From contig NZ_JAPVQY010000001.1 in NCBI RefSeq assembly GCF_027257875.1, positions 1 to 64,000 of the forward strand: a stretch of 64,000 bases of DNA. Reading direction: 5' to 3'. Positions 1-7,522 of the stretch are shown piece after piece. Made by a program: the position numbers and the translations under genes. Origin of the DNA: Burkholderia sp. IMCC1007. GTDB lineage: Bacteria; Pseudomonadota; Gammaproteobacteria; Burkholderiales; Burkholderiaceae. Numbering within the stretch: the first letter of the stretch is position 1; the number at the start of each line of letters is the position of its first letter. The notes under the pieces were generated by a model. It saw only the letters and a program-made list of their open reading frames with translations. It made no database searches and was not told the origin of the DNA.

Positions 1-1
1 C

Positions 2-427
2 GTGCTCGTCGAACGCATGAGCCGCGCCGTGCTGCTGGCCAAGATGCCCGATGCGACTGCTGCGTCGGCGCTCGCCGCCTTCACGACCAAACTGCAATCG
101 CTCGTCGAGCCGCTGCGTCAAACCCTGACCTACGATCAAGGTCGCGAAATGGCCCGACATGCCGAACTGACGGCCGCGACCAACGTGCGCGTCTACTTCT
201 GTGACCCGCACAGCCCTTGGCAGCGCGGTACATGCGAAAACACCAACGGCCTGCTGCGTCAGTACTTGCCCAAGGGCACGGATCTGTCCATTTACTCTCA
301 AGAGGACCTCGACGAGATTGCTGACAAGCTCAATACACGACCGCGTGCCACGCTGAACTGGTACACGCCTCTGCAAATCCTTGCTCAGGTCCTGGCTAAC
401 CCCACCGACCGAGTCCCTGTTCAGTAA
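2..427 (+). mobile_element. IS30-family transposase, C-terminal part (5' end outside window)
   Basis: This is the C-terminal 141 residues of a DDE transposase of the IS30 family, which cuts and joins the ends of its insertion sequence. An Asp lies in the TYDQGREM segment. The second conserved block reads W-Q-R-G-T-C-E-N-T-N-G-L-L-R-Q-Y with the catalytic Glu, followed by the P-K-G-T-D-L segment typical of IS30 transposases. The reading frame is open to the window edge, and the GTG at its left end is not a believable start, so the gene begins upstream. It stops just before a sequence that looks like the terminal inverted repeat. The element has landed in a tssF gene read from the other strand. 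Confidence 0.9.
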
Positions 428-1311
428 CCCGCGAGGTGTTGCACTTCGCTCTTGAAACCGCCCAGTGTTACCTTCCGCGCCCCGTTCGTTTGGACGGGCT
501 GAAGACATCGGAGTAATTGAATATCGACGAATTCGAACTTGTCCGGATATCCGACGTATTCGAGCAGCGGTTGAACGAGCGGCGAGGTTCTGGACGGCGG
601 CAGCAGCATATCGTTCGGGCCGAACCCGACCGGTGTGACCGGTATTCCGGCAAGCGGCATCCAGCGCCCGCTGTCGTCCGCTTCAACAAATGCGCTGCGG
701 GCACGCAGCAGAACCGTATCCAGCAGCGCCGCGACCGTCTTGCGTTCGCCGGCGAGGTGGGCGCGCAGCGTGTCGGGCGAAACCGTCCCGAGCGGCGCGG
801 CGGCCACCGTCGACGCAATCGTGATGGAAATGAAGCCAGTTGTGTTCGGCGGCAATGCGACGTGTGCCGGCGCAATGGTGCTGCGTGAGAATCGGGCGCT
901 TGCAATGTGGACCGGCGCAAGCGTGACGTCATAGGCGGTTCGAAAACGAACTTCGCCGCCGCGTGATGTGAGTTCCATGCCACGCGGCAAGACGACCGGC
1001 TTGTCGGGCATATCCGTGGCCGGATCGAGGCGAGCGATCGAGCATGCCGGGAACGGCCGCAGATAGTGCGGGTGCAAGACTTGAAGCAGCGCTTCCGTGA
1101 ATTTCGGTGCGCCGTCGTCCAGGTTGATGCGGATTTCGGCCGCAATCAACGCGAACGCCTGCATCATCCGCTGGACATGCGGGTCGCCCGTCTGGCCGCC
1201 CGTAAAACTCAGTCGGGCGGCAATTCGTGGATAGTCTTTGGAAAAGGCCGCGAGCTGATCTTCCAGCCTCGCCAGTTCCTGTTCGTAGTAGCCGCGTAGC
1301 TTGTCGTGCAT
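421..1311 (-). pseudogene. tssF: T6SS baseplate protein TssF, truncated by IS30
   Basis: TssF (VasA/ImpG) is a wedge subunit of the type VI secretion baseplate, normally near 600 residues. Here about 285 N-terminal residues are recognisable: the opening helix with Y-Y-E-Q-E-L-A-R-L, D-P-H-V-Q-R-M-M-Q-A-F, and the family signature T-E-A-L-L-Q-V-L-H-P-H-Y-L-R-P near residue 80. The frame then enters the IS end and stops at 421. I chose the ATG at 1311, which matches the usual TssF N-terminus; the TTG at 1341 would add ten atypical residues. No other T6SS gene lies on the right side, so the fragment is an orphan edge of a T6SS locus. The protein cannot be a complete baseplate subunit. Confidence 0.85.
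434..457. repeat. Probable terminal inverted repeat of the IS30 element
   Basis: The sequence GGTGTTGCACTTCGCTCTTG lies immediately downstream of the transposase stop. It resembles IS30-type ends as I remember them from beta-proteobacteria. The other end of the element is outside the window, so the match between the two ends cannot be tested here. The tssF frame runs through this segment and stops at 421-423, so the last dozen or so residues of the truncated protein are encoded by the element. Confidence 0.45.
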
Positions 1312-1354
1312 ATCCAACGTCGTGCGGTCTCTACGGTTCAAGACGCGCGTCGTA

Positions 1355-1474
1355 TTATCCCGCGGTCATCGTAGTCGATTCTTCATCATCAGCGTTCTCC
1401 ACAGCTTGCTGTTCAAGGGCAATTGGTTTCGAGTTTCGTGCCGAAGACGGCCAGTAATTTGGCCAACTCGGCAT
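1355..1474 (-). other. Possible 39-residue ORF in a degenerate stretch (1312-1616)
   Basis: The 305 bases between tssF and the isochorismatase-like gene hold no recognisable gene. The only structured item is a minus-strand ATG at 1474 preceded by a GAGGAG ribosome site, giving 39 residues that end in an acidic tail and stop at 1355. An overlapping second frame is also open for about 25 codons and looks equally protein-like. The stretch may be a decayed T6SS-associated gene. I do not recognise any family in it. Confidence 0.2.
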
Positions 1475-1616
1475 CGATCGTCTCCTCGGTCGCTATAGGA
1501 CAGCCGCTTCAGTCCGCGACACATCATCGTGCATCGAAGCAATGCGTGCGGAAGGCCTTTGCTGAAACTATTGCAAAGTGTGTCTTCATGCATAGCAGTT
1601 CGATTGGCGTCGAGCA

Positions 1617-2159
1617 TCAGAACTCGCACGCATCAGTCAACGTCAGCGTCGCGAACGGCCCGCCAAGCGTCGCATTGTGATGTGCGACGATCTGCTCCGC
1701 CGACAACTCCGGCGTGTCCATGCAGGTATGCCCATCCGCGACGAGCACCGCGCGAAAGCCGAGATCGCCGGCCGCACGGCAGGTCGTATCGACGCAGTAC
1801 TGCGTTTTCATCCCCGCAATCACGATCTCGCCGATACCGGCCGCATGCAGCCACTCCGCGAGCCGCGTGCCGGCGAAGCAGTTGGGCCGGGTCTTGTCGA
1901 ACACGGTGTCGCGTTGCGCATCGATCGCAAGCTCCGGCAACAGCGCGGCAAGCGGTGCGTCGGGCGCAATCGGCGAGCCGGCCGGGCCGGTGTGACGCAC
2001 GGCGTACACAGGCGCGCCGGCTTCATGTGCACGGCGTATCAGCCGGTTGATGTTGGCCAGCACGCGTTCGCCGTCATGCGGACGATCGGGACCATGAAAC
2101 AACCCGACCTGCATGTCGACGACGAGCAGCGCACGTTTGGGCGAACGGACTTCGGACAT
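1617..2159 (-). CDS. Isochorismatase-fold cysteine hydrolase
   Basis: A 180-residue cytoplasmic hydrolase of the isochorismatase superfamily, which includes nicotinamidases, N-carbamoyl hydrolases and isochorismatases. The catalytic triad can be placed at Asp15 (L-L-V-V-D-M-Q), Lys89 (F-D-K-T) and Cys122 (T-Q-Y-C-V-D-T-T). The T-Q-Y-C-V-D form is common in unassigned cysteine hydrolases, so the substrate cannot be named. The ATG at 2159 has an AGGAG seven bases upstream. It follows the permease and amidohydrolase genes on the same strand, but a hairpin and about 230 bases separate it from the permease, so it probably has its own promoter. Confidence 0.85.
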   Translation of the reverse strand: MSEVRSPKRALLVVDMQVGLFHGPDRPHDGERVLANINRLIRRAHEAGAPVYAVRHTGPAGSPIAPDAPLAALLPELAIDAQRDTVFDKTRPNCFAGTRLAEWLHAAGIGEIVIAGMKTQYCVDTTCRAAGDLGFRAVLVADGHTCMDTPELSAEQIVAHHNATLGGPFATLTLTDACEF

Positions 2160-2198
2160 TGCGTTTCTCCTGAATGACCGGTGCGGACGGAGAAACGA

Positions 2199-2225
2199 AA
2201 AGACCCCGTCCGGAACCGGCGGGGC
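2199..2225 (-). terminator. Probable terminator of the amidohydrolase-permease operon
   Basis: Read on the minus strand, CCCCG pairs with CGGGG around an inner CCGG/CCGG stem and is followed by TCTTTTCG. It sits between the permease stop (2393) and the isochorismatase-like start (2159). The T-run is short, so termination may be partial. Confidence 0.45.
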
Positions 2226-2392
2226 CTGTGGGAATCGGTGACGCTACGATCTTGCGCGCACTCGCCGCACGGGCCCGCCGAAGGCGGTCGTGCGCGTGGT
2301 CGTCGAAAGGGTGGCCGTAACGTTGTGCATGGAACGATCATGCCCGATGTGTGTGCGTAGCGTCAACGACCTACGCGCACATCAAACGACGT

Positions 2393-3712
2393 TCAATCGA
2401 GCGCTTTCCCCGCCTTCTCATCCATGCAACGAATGGCAAGCAACGTCATCGCACCGCAGCCGATCGCATACCACGCAGGCGCATTCGGATTGCCGGTCGC
2501 CGCGATCAGCCACGTGACGAAGAACTGCGCGAAACCACCGAAGATCGCGACGCCCACGCTATACACGAGCGCACCGCCCGTCGCACGCACGGCACGCGGA
2601 AACAACTCGCCGAGCATCGCACCGGTCGCGCCGATGTTGATCGCGTGCACGATCGACAGCGCGGCGATGATCGACAGCAGCGAGGTAGCGCCCGGCCAGC
2701 GGTTCAGCGCGATGAACGCGGGATAGATCGCGAGCATCAGTACGATGCGCGTCCACGACACGATCCGGTTGCGCCCGTAGACGTCGGACAGGTGGCCGCC
2801 GATCGGTGTCACGAGCATCAGGATCGCACCGGCGATGCAGCCTGCCGTCATCGACAGCCAGGTCGGCAGGTGCAGCACCTGCACGCCGTAGATCGCCATG
2901 TAGAACACGATGATGTAGTGGATCGACGTGCCGCCGATCGTCACGCCGAGCCCCGCGAACACGGCCTTGCCGTGATGGCGCAGCACGTCGGCGAGCGGCA
3001 GCGATGCGACCGATTCTTCATGCGCGGCGGCGGACGTGGCGGCCGGCACTTCCTCGACGGTGCGGCGCAGCCAATAGCCGAGCGGCACGAACAGCGTGCC
3101 GATGATGAACGGCACACGCCAGCCCCAGCTTTCGAGCTGCGCGGCGTTGAGCGTCGACGTCAGCGCGACGCCGGTCAGTGCGCCAGCGAGCGCGGCAAGC
3201 CCCTGGCTCGAGAACTGAAACGATGCATAGAAGCCGCGACGATGCTGCGGCGCTTGCTCGAGCAGCAGTGTCGTCGACGCGCCGACTTCGCCGCCCGACG
3301 CGAAGCCCTGCAGCAGCCGCGCGAGCACGAGCAGCAGCGGAGCGGCGATGCCGACCTGCGCGAAGGTCGGCGCGACCGCGATCGTCGCGGTGCCGAGCGC
3401 CATCAGCAGCAGCGTGAGGATCATCGCTTTCTTGCGGCCGGCGCGATCGGCATACATGCCGATCACGAGCCCGCCGAGCGGACGCGTGACGAAGCCGACG
3501 CCGAAGCTCGCGACCGCGAGCATCAACTGCCCGAACGACGAATGCACGGGAAAGAACAGCTTGCCGATCAGGATCGCAAAGAAGCTGTAGACCGTGAAGT
3601 CGTAGAACTCGAGCGCGTTGCCGACCGCGGCGGCCGCGATCAGGCGGCGTTTCTTCGCGGCGGTGCGGGCATCGGCCGGCGAGCCGGCGAACGGAAGGGC
3701 GGACGTTTCCAT
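2393..3712 (-). CDS. MFS transporter, MHS (metabolite:H+ symporter) family
   Basis: A 439-residue inner-membrane permease with about twelve hydrophobic segments. It opens with the N-A-L-E-F-Y-D-F-T-V-Y segment typical of the MHS family (citrate, alpha-ketoglutarate, proline and shikimate symporters). A D-R-A-G-R-K-K loop lies between helices 2 and 3, and an R-R-T-V-E-E-V-P segment follows helix 6. I took the ATG at 3712 with a GGGGGAA ribosome site. The 64 extra codons upstream overlap the hydrolase gene and are low-complexity. It lies 55 bases downstream of an M20D amidohydrolase on the same strand and very likely imports that enzyme's substrate, perhaps an acylated amino acid. The exact substrate is inference. 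Confidence 0.85.
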   Translation of the reverse strand: METSALPFAGSPADARTAAKKRRLIAAAAVGNALEFYDFTVYSFFAILIGKLFFPVHSSFGQLMLAVASFGVGFVTRPLGGLVIGMYADRAGRKKAMILTLLLMALGTATIAVAPTFAQVGIAAPLLLVLARLLQGFASGGEVGASTTLLLEQAPQHRRGFYASFQFSSQGLAALAGALTGVALTSTLNAAQLESWGWRVPFIIGTLFVPLGYWLRRTVEEVPAATSAAAHEESVASLPLADVLRHHGKAVFAGLGVTIGGTSIHYIIVFYMAIYGVQVLHLPTWLSMTAGCIAGAILMLVTPIGGHLSDVYGRNRIVSWTRIVLMLAIYPAFIALNRWPGATSLLSIIAALSIVHAINIGATGAMLGELFPRAVRATGGALVYSVGVAIFGGFAQFFVTWLIAATGNPNAPAWYAIGCGAMTLLAIRCMDEKAGKALD

Positions 3713-3767
3713 GGGGTTCCCCCGGTAAGCGCGGAACTGCGTGATGAAGAGCCGTGAGGAACGATCG

Positions 3768-4952
3768 TCAGGCGGCGAGCCACGCTTCGGCGACGCGCAC
3801 CCAGTAGCTCGCACCGATCGCGAGAATGTCGTCGTTGAAGTCGTAGCCGGGGTTGTGCACCATGCAGCCGCCCTTGCTGCCGATCCCGTTGCCGATGAAC
3901 GCATAGCAGCCGGGGCGCGCTTCGAGCATGAACGCGAAGTCTTCGCTGCCCATCAGCGGCGCGGCGTCGGTCTCGACGCGCTCGGCGCCGAGCATCTGGC
4001 GCGCGATGTCGGCCGCGAACGCGGTCGGCTCCGGATGATTGACGAGCACCGGGTAGCCATAGTCGTAATCGACTTCCGCGGTGACGCCGAAGCTTTCCGC
4101 CTGACCTTTCGCGAGCGCGTCGATACGGCGTGCGAGCAGCGCGCGCACGTCGGCGTTCAACGCGCGCACCGACAGCTTCATCACGACGGTTTCCGGAATG
4201 ATGTTGAAGGTCTCGCCGGCCTGCACGCTGCCGACGGTGATCACGGCCGCATGCTGCGCGTCGACCTCGCGCGCGACGATCGTCTGCAGCGCAACCATGA
4301 TGCTGCCGGCGGCCGACATCGGATCGCGCGCGAAGTGCGGCATCGCACCGTGCCCGCCGACGCCGCGCAGCGTGATCGTCACGCGGTCGGCCGACGCCAA
4401 CGCGGCGCCGGTGCGGAACGCCATGTCGCCAGCCGCACGGCCCGGCATGTTATGGATCGCGAAGATCGCATCGCACGGGAAGCGGTCGAACAGGCCGTCG
4501 TCCATCATCGACTTCGCACCGCCGAAGTTTTCCTCGGCCGGCTGGAAGATCAGGTTCAGCGTGCCGGAGAACCGGCGCGTGGCCGCGAGGTGGCGCGCCG
4601 CGCACAGCAGCATCGCCGTATGGCCGTCGTGGCCGCATGCATGCATCTTGTTCGCGTGACGGCTCGCGTACGGCAGGCCGGTGGCTTCCGCGATCGGCAG
4701 CGCGTCCATGTCGGCGCGCAGGCCGACGGTGCGCGTGCCTTGTCCTTCGCGCAGCACGCCGACGACGCCGGTCTTGCCGATCCCGCGATGCACTTCGTAA
4801 CCCCAGCCGGTAAGCAGTTCGGCGACGAGGTCGCTGGTCAGCGTTTCCTCGAATGCGAGTTCCGGATGAGCATGGATGCGGCGGCGCACGTCGATCAGAT
4901 CGGGGGCGATCGCGGCGATGCCGGGGATGATGGGGTTCACGGCTTGCGGCAT
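3768..4952 (-). CDS. M20D-family amidohydrolase (hippurate hydrolase / N-acyl-amino acid deacylase type)
   Basis: A 394-residue cytoplasmic metallo-amidohydrolase that removes an acyl group from N-acyl amino acids. Visible landmarks are R-R-R-I-H-A-H-P-E-L-A near residue 24, R-A-D-M-D-A-L-P near 79, H-A-C-G-H-D with Cys106 and His108 as metal ligands, the Glu140-Glu141 pair, a G-G-H-G-A dimerisation-domain motif and C-terminal His366. The start at 4952 has GGAGA nine bases upstream. An in-frame extension to 5135 would run through the divergent promoter and is rejected. It forms an operon with the downstream MHS permease and faces a LysR gene, so substrate-induced control by that LysR is likely. 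The family does not fix the substrate: hippurate, aminobenzoyl-glutamate and indoleacetyl amino acids are all possible. Confidence 0.9.
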   Translation of the reverse strand: MPQAVNPIIPGIAAIAPDLIDVRRRIHAHPELAFEETLTSDLVAELLTGWGYEVHRGIGKTGVVGVLREGQGTRTVGLRADMDALPIAEATGLPYASRHANKMHACGHDGHTAMLLCAARHLAATRRFSGTLNLIFQPAEENFGGAKSMMDDGLFDRFPCDAIFAIHNMPGRAAGDMAFRTGAALASADRVTITLRGVGGHGAMPHFARDPMSAAGSIMVALQTIVAREVDAQHAAVITVGSVQAGETFNIIPETVVMKLSVRALNADVRALLARRIDALAKGQAESFGVTAEVDYDYGYPVLVNHPEPTAFAADIARQMLGAERVETDAAPLMGSEDFAFMLEARPGCYAFIGNGIGSKGGCMVHNPGYDFNDDILAIGASYWVRVAEAWLAA

Positions 4953-5021
4953 GGTGTCTCCAGTGGGGCTGGTGGGGCGATTGACGCGCATATGACGTGC
5001 AAGCATATAAATTTCTTTTGC

Positions 5022-5051
5022 GCACCAGAAGCTGCTAAATTGCTTTGGTGC
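5022..5051. promoter_or_regulatory. Candidate LysR operator between amidohydrolase and LysR genes
   Basis: GCACCAGAAGC at 5022-5032 is mirrored by GCTTTGGTGC at 5042-5051 with a 9-base spacer, an imperfect dyad. It lies in the 181-base divergent region, about 80 bases from each start codon, where a LysR protein would control both directions. TGGTGCACACCA at its right end adds a second small palindrome. Confidence 0.5.
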
Positions 5052-5133
5052 ACACCACTGGTTGCCGCTCGGGAATACCCTGAGCCGCCATGCGTCGCGG
5101 CACACAGGGTTTCCACGAATCACGCCTGCCGTC

Positions 5134-6036
5134 ATGAAATACCATCAGCTGAAAGCGTTCGTCACCGTCGCGGAAGAAGGGAGCATCCGTGCGGCCGCGC
5201 GGCGCCTGAACGTGTCGCCGGCGGCATTGACGAAGGCGGTGAAGGAGCTGGAGATCGCGCTCGGCGTATCGCTCGTCGTGCGCACGGCGCGCGGCGTGCA
5301 GCTCACCGCGTTCGGCCAGCAGTTGCAGGTGCGCGCGCGGCTGATCGTCGCCGAGATGCAGCGCGCACGCGATGACATCGAGCAGGCGCAGGGCGCGATG
5401 ACGGGCTCGGTCGCGGCGGCGATCACGCCGGCCGCCGCCGTGACGATCCTGCCCGACGCATTCCGCGCGTTCCGGCGGCGCTTTCCGGTCGCGCGCGTCA
5501 ACCTCATCGAAGGGTTTCCGGGCGTCGCGCTGCCGCGGCTGCACGACGGCTCGCTCGACTTCGCGGTGGCCGTCGTCGTGCCCGAACTGCTCGCGGCCGA
5601 GTTCGATCACGCGGAACTCTATGCGAGCCGATCGCTGATCGTCGCGCGCAACGGGCATCCGCTCGCATCGGCCACGTCGCTCGCCGATCTCGTCGAAGCC
5701 GACTGGCTGATGAATCCGTCGCCGGAAAGCTCGACCCAGGTGTTGTTCAATTCATTCGTCGCATACGGGCTGCCGGTGCCGCAGCGGGTCGTCGAATGCC
5801 CGAGCTTCGGGCTCGCGCGCAGCCTGATGACGAGCTGCGACCTGATCGCATCGATGCCCGAACAACTGTTGCAAGGAGACTGGGCGCGCGACCAGTTCGT
5901 GGTGCTGCCGATCCGCGAGCGGCTGCCGGGCGTGTCGGTGCAGGTCGTCACGCGCCGCGACAGCCCGCTCACGCCGGCCGCAGCGATGCTGCTCGACTGC
6001 CTGCGCGATTCGGCGCGGCGCAAGGGGCTCCGATGA
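5134..6036 (+). CDS. LysR-family regulator, divergent from the amidohydrolase operon
   Basis: A 300-residue LysR transcription factor. The N-terminal winged helix-turn-helix is clear (A-A-A-R-R-L-N-V-S-P-A-A-L-T-K-A-V-K-E-L-E around residues 20-40), followed by the linker helix and the effector-binding domain. The start at 5134 gives the usual M-K-Y-H-Q-L-K-A-F opening, and the in-frame ATG at 5062 lies inside the promoter region. It is transcribed away from the M20D hydrolase and permease genes, the classic position for their activator. The inducer is unknown but is probably a substrate or product of the hydrolase. Confidence 0.9.
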   Translation: MKYHQLKAFVTVAEEGSIRAAARRLNVSPAALTKAVKELEIALGVSLVVRTARGVQLTAFGQQLQVRARLIVAEMQRARDDIEQAQGAMTGSVAAAITPAAAVTILPDAFRAFRRRFPVARVNLIEGFPGVALPRLHDGSLDFAVAVVVPELLAAEFDHAELYASRSLIVARNGHPLASATSLADLVEADWLMNPSPESSTQVLFNSFVAYGLPVPQRVVECPSFGLARSLMTSCDLIASMPEQLLQGDWARDQFVVLPIRERLPGVSVQVVTRRDSPLTPAAAMLLDCLRDSARRKGLR

Positions 6037-6229
6037 GCGGAGCGCGTGCGGGCACGAGCCATCCACAACGTAGTGATCCTGATGATCGGTCGCGTGCCTT
6101 CGTCGATTCCCGCGCGCGATTGCGTGCTTGCGGCAGGTGCGCCGCGAGCCGGTATCATATCGGCCGGCCCGCCGACCGGGCCGGCTTTCAACCACACGCC
6201 ATCCGGCATCCAGCAATCAGAGGCATCAC

Positions 6230-6550
6230 ATGACCAGTGCAACCCAATTCGACAACGTATCGGTCGTCAAGCGCGCGAACGTCTATTTCGACGGCAAGTG
6301 CGTGTCGCACACCGTGCTCTTCCCGGACGGCACGCGCAAGACGCTCGGCGTGATCCTGCCGTGCGCGCTCAACTTCGGCACGGACGCGGCTGAATTGATG
6401 GAAGTGCAGGCCGGCAAGTGCCGCGTGAAGCTCGACGGCAGCAGCGAATGGCAAACCTACGGCGCCGGCGAATCGTTCTCGGTGCCGGGCAAGAGCCGCT
6501 TCGACATCGAAGTGCTCGAGACGCTCGACTACGTCTGCAGCTACCTGTAA
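6230..6550 (+). CDS. ppnP: Pyrimidine/purine nucleoside phosphorylase PpnP
   Basis: A 106-residue single-domain cupin of the PpnP (formerly UPF0345/DUF1255) family, which phosphorolyses several nucleosides to free base and ribose-1-phosphate. The family pattern is complete: the N-terminal [17 protein letters not shown], the G-V-I-L-P block, the M-E-V-Q-A-G turn and the C-terminal [14 protein letters not shown]. The start at 6230 has AGAGG upstream and gives the normal family length. It stands alone and ends just before a strong bidirectional terminator. Confidence 0.92.
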   Translation: MTSATQFDNVSVVKRANVYFDGKCVSHTVLFPDGTRKTLGVILPCALNFGTDAAELMEVQAGKCRVKLDGSSEWQTYGAGESFSVPGKSRFDIEVLETLDYVCSYL

Positions 6551-6618
6551 GCACGTTCACGCAGGTATACCGCGCGCGACACGCGCACGCATCGGCCGCG
6601 CGGCCGGTGCGCAGAAAA

Positions 6619-6648
6619 CGACAAGCCCCGCCGAAGCGGGGCTTGTCG
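6619..6648. terminator. Bidirectional intrinsic terminator
   Basis: A perfect 13-base-pair stem (CGACAAGCCCCGC / GCGGGGCTTGTCG) closes a CGAA tetraloop between ppnP (+) and the convergent small exported-protein gene (-). An A-run just left of the stem (GAAAACG) gives a T-run for minus-strand transcripts. The plus side lacks a clear T-run. Confidence 0.8.
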
Positions 6649-6682
6649 CATGCGGGCGGCGCGATGCCGCCCGGCACGGCGC

Positions 6683-7015
6683 TTACAGGCAGGCGCTGAT
6701 GTCGCCCGCGGAAGCGGCGTCGCCGCGAACGCCGACCCACGTCTTCGCGCCCGGCTTCGACGCCGGACGGATCATCGCGGCGGCGCCGTTCGGCGGTTGC
6801 TGGCCCGGTGCGTAGACATCGGTCGCGAGGCCGTTGGCGAGCACGTTCTGCGAGACCACCTGTTGCTGCGACTTGTCGGCCCAGGTCTTGGCGATGCACG
6901 CCGAGACGTCAGTCGCATCTTTCTGGCTTTGTCCCACATTCTGCACGGCCGAATCCGCCGCATGAGCAGAAATTGCCACGGTCAATGCGATGAGCGGTAA
7001 GTATTTCACGTTCAC
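6683..7015 (-). CDS. Small exported protein of unknown function
   Basis: A 110-residue protein with a clean signal peptide: M-N-V-K start, a hydrophobic core, and A-H-A before the likely cleavage site near residue 19. The mature part is about 90 residues, polar, with only two cysteines (one near residue 40, one next to last) that could form a disulfide in the periplasm. The start is GTG at 7015 with GGGAG upstream. A second GTG two codons later is possible. I recognise no family. It stands alone, with a terminator on its 3' side and about 500 bases of gene-free DNA upstream. Confidence 0.7.
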   Translation of the reverse strand: MNVKYLPLIALTVAISAHAADSAVQNVGQSQKDATDVSACIAKTWADKSQQQVVSQNVLANGLATDVYAPGQQPPNGAAAMIRPASKPGAKTWVGVRGDAASAGDISACL

Positions 7016-7432
7016 GTTTTATCTCCCTCGAGTCGTGATTGATTGAGTGGGATGCGCAGCAAAACTGCGTGCCTGTGAGAGTGCATCGAGCGAACGCGGT
7101 TCCGGTGAATCGGAAACAAGATGTTAATGCGCTTGCCGGACGACAATCCGAATGCGGTGCGCTTTGCCGCGATGCGACATGCGTCGCGCGCGACCCGAAC
7201 GAGCCGGGGGCGCGACGACGACGTCATGCGCCGTGTGGTCTGCTCGCTGCCCGGTGATGTGGCGAATGATGAGCGCGGCGTGCTGCATGTCTTCGCATGT
7301 TGCGCCGCGACGCTTGTTATTGGCTGACGATGTGGAATGGCTGAATGGTTGGCCCCGTCGCATGCATTCCATGATGACAAACTTTCGTCAGTTGAATTGT
7401 CAACGAAGTTTAGACGAGGGCACGCGGAACGC

Positions 7433-7456
7433 AAAAACGGCGCGCGGTGCGCGCCG
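7433..7456 (-). terminator. Terminator of the marR-clc transcript; notes on 7016-7522
   Basis: On the minus strand CGGCGCGC pairs with GCGCGCCG across a 3-base loop and is followed by five T's, a textbook intrinsic terminator about 65 bases past the channel stop codon. The rest of the 507-base gap (7016-7522) should contain the promoter of the small exported protein. I see no further gene or repeat in it. Confidence 0.75.
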
Positions 7457-7522
7457 ATTCGTGAGGCGGAGTGAAGCAGGAGGCGCGCGGTGCATGGCGC
7501 CGCGCCGCGCGCGCTGGCGGCG

